Assembly: GCF_027571405.1 (NCBI RefSeq)
Contig: NZ_CP092969.1
Coordinates: forward strand, 1 to 64,000
DNA: 64,000 nucleotides
Direction: 5' to 3'
Source: Methylocystis parvus OBBP
GTDB lineage: Bacteria > Pseudomonadota > Alphaproteobacteria > Rhizobiales > Beijerinckiaceae
The first letter of the stretch is position 1. The number at the start of each line of letters is the position of its first letter. Under the pieces are notes generated by a model, which saw only the letters and a list, made by a program, of their open reading frames with translations, was not told the origin of the DNA and did not search any database. Below are positions 62,997 through 64,000 of this stretch, in pieces. Made by a program: the position numbers and the translations under genes.

Positions 62997-63487
62997 ATCG
63001 GGTCACAGCTCTCTTGAAAGAACCTGAACGCGTTGCTGATGAATACCGGCGCCGTCTCGCTCAAGCCGCCGCCGGCGTCGCGCCAGAAGAGGTCGTCCGC
63101 CTGGACAAGCAGATGGCCGCCTTGCGGCGCGGCATTGATCGTCTCATTGACAGCTACGCCGAGGGGTTTGTCGAGAAAGTCGAATTCGAGCCGAGGATCA
63201 CGGGCATGAAACAACGCCTATCGGAGCTCAAGGAGCGTCAGCAAACGGCTGTCCGCGCCGCTGAAAGCGAGCGAGACCTTCGCCTTGTGATCAGTCATTT
63301 AGAGGATTTTGCCGCAAAGGTGTCAGAAGGCCTGGACAAGCTCGATCGGCTCGGACAGCGCGACATTATCCGCGCCCTTGTTAAACGCATCGAAGCGGAC
63401 CGCGACGGGATTGAGATCGTATTCCGCGTTCCTCCCCCCGACACGCCGGTCGGGCCAGCCTCACCCACCGAGGCGCCACCAGATTGA
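62997..63487 (+). pseudogene. Serine recombinase, C-terminal fragment
   Basis: The sequence RVTALLKEPERVADEYRRRL, followed by a coiled coil with EEVVRLDKQMAALRRGIDRL, DRLGQRDIIRALVKRIEADR and EIVFRVPPP, is the C-terminal third of a large serine recombinase. The catalytic and zinc-ribbon parts were lost at the IS21 end (62996). It is a different protein from the recombinase at 9559-11193. Confidence 0.7.
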
Positions 63488-63656
63488 CAACAATGTACAG
63501 CGGTTCGTCGAACGAACGTTTGGTTGGATCAATCGCGCCCGCCGCCTCGCCAAAGACTTCGAGGCGACCACGAAGTCGTCGCTGGCGTGGCTGCTCGTCG
63601 CTCTCGCCTTTCTGCTCGTGCGCAGGCTGGCGACGCGCGTTCTTCACAACGGATGA
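63488..63656 (+). pseudogene. IS5-family transposase, C-terminal fragment
   Basis: The sequence FVERTFGWINRARRLAKDFE, then ATTKSSLAWLLVALAFLLVR, matches the C-terminus of IS5-type DDE transposases, including the catalytic Glu region (ERTFGW). The rest of the element is missing. Confidence 0.75.
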
Positions 63657-64000
63657 ATTTCGAGTCGGGCTCTTAGCCACACGCGGTGGGACTGCAAATA
63701 TCACATTGCTTTCATTCCCAAATGCCGCAGGAATCGTCCCTTTCGGCTGCTTGGCAATGGATGCGTCATAGAATGACCAACAAGCTGGTAGCTGGCGATC
63801 GACCTACCGCCTCTTTGGAGAAAGAGTTTTGTCTCGCCTCGGCGCCCCTTCCTGTTGCTGAAATATCCACTACCTGCCGCGTCACATGGTAGGCGCTGTC
63901 CGCACGCTTCCCGAAATTGGGGTGACTATGGATTTCCGCCATTATTCTCGCGTGGCGTCGTCTGGTGTTCAGGACGCAGGCCCGCAGCTCACGCATGAAA
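63657..64000. other. Window end, nothing recognised
   Basis: No supported gene or repeat. Short frames here lack coding character. It may be further insertion-sequence debris continuing beyond the window. Confidence 0.3.

Noticed and set aside
63766..63996. 76-codon minus-strand frame at the window end
   Set aside because: No recognisable motif or ribosome site; probably insertion-sequence debris.
1..64000. CRISPR arrays, tRNA or rRNA genes
   Set aside because: No regularly spaced direct-repeat array and no recognisable tRNA or rRNA sequence was seen by eye; the only tandem repeats are the three 23-bp iterons.

Overview
The window looks like the start of a large plasmid (or plasmid cointegrate) from an alphaproteobacterium of the Hyphomicrobiales/Rhizobiales. 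Position 1 is the first base of a repA gene in a complete repABC operon. A tyrosine integrase/DUF1403/ScpB module, GC-rich codon use, and a Trb-type conjugation set with DUF2840, DUF2285, DUF736, DUF2493 and CopG/TraG genes all fit that order. A nitrogen-fixing group such as the methanotrophs Methylocystis/Methylosinus is plausible because of a nifD-like gene cluster, but no methane-oxidation gene is visible, so the genus is a guess.

Layout. (1) 1-3801: repABC, with a counter-transcribed RNA between repB and repC. (2) 3.8-9.5 kb: a WGR-domain gene, a frameshifted IHF/HU gene, a tyrosine integrase with a 29-bp palindromic candidate crossover site, DUF1403, ScpB, a Met/His-rich LysM membrane protein, and a partial scpB copy. 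(3) 9.5-11.2 kb: a large serine recombinase. (4) 11.6-23.4 kb: a metal-uptake-like cluster. It has a NifA/AnfA-type activator, a divergent NifD-like protein that has lost key metal ligands, a TonB-dependent receptor (frameshifted), a binding protein, an unknown HxD-motif protein, a FecCD permease, an ABC ATPase, TonB, and a LysR regulator. The upstream control region holds a near-consensus ModE (molybdate-repressor) box and a NifA-type TGT-N10-ACA palindrome. This is the best candidate for an undescribed system: a molybdenum- and nitrogenase-linked, TonB-dependent uptake system built around a non-catalytic NifD homologue. (5) 23.4-33.0 kb: trbI-G-F-L-K-J-E-D-C-B, all on the minus strand. (6) 33.3-46.1 kb: a defence cargo on the plus strand, inserted between trbB and traG. 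It contains an ABC-three-component system, a helicase-nuclease, a DUF2235 hydrolase and a Septu-like ATPase/HNH pair, with integrase and IS21 debris. (7) 46.3-62.6 kb: CopG, TraG, relaxase, lytic transglycosylase, TraF peptidase, DUF2840, a second replication initiator with iterons and DnaA boxes, and the ICE-type accessory genes through a ParB-like protein and a truncated DUF932 gene. (8) 62.6-63.7 kb: fragments of IS21 istA, a serine recombinase and an IS5-type transposase.

How it works together. repABC replicates and segregates the molecule. The Trb/TraG/relaxase set moves it, and this set carries its own iteron-type origin, so the plasmid probably formed by fusion with an ICE or a smaller conjugative plasmid. 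The defence genes are cargo of the transfer module. The NifD-like cluster is a separate metabolic cargo whose control signals point to molybdenum and nitrogen status. Coordinates were read by eye. Domain calls rest on remembered family motifs, not on searches.
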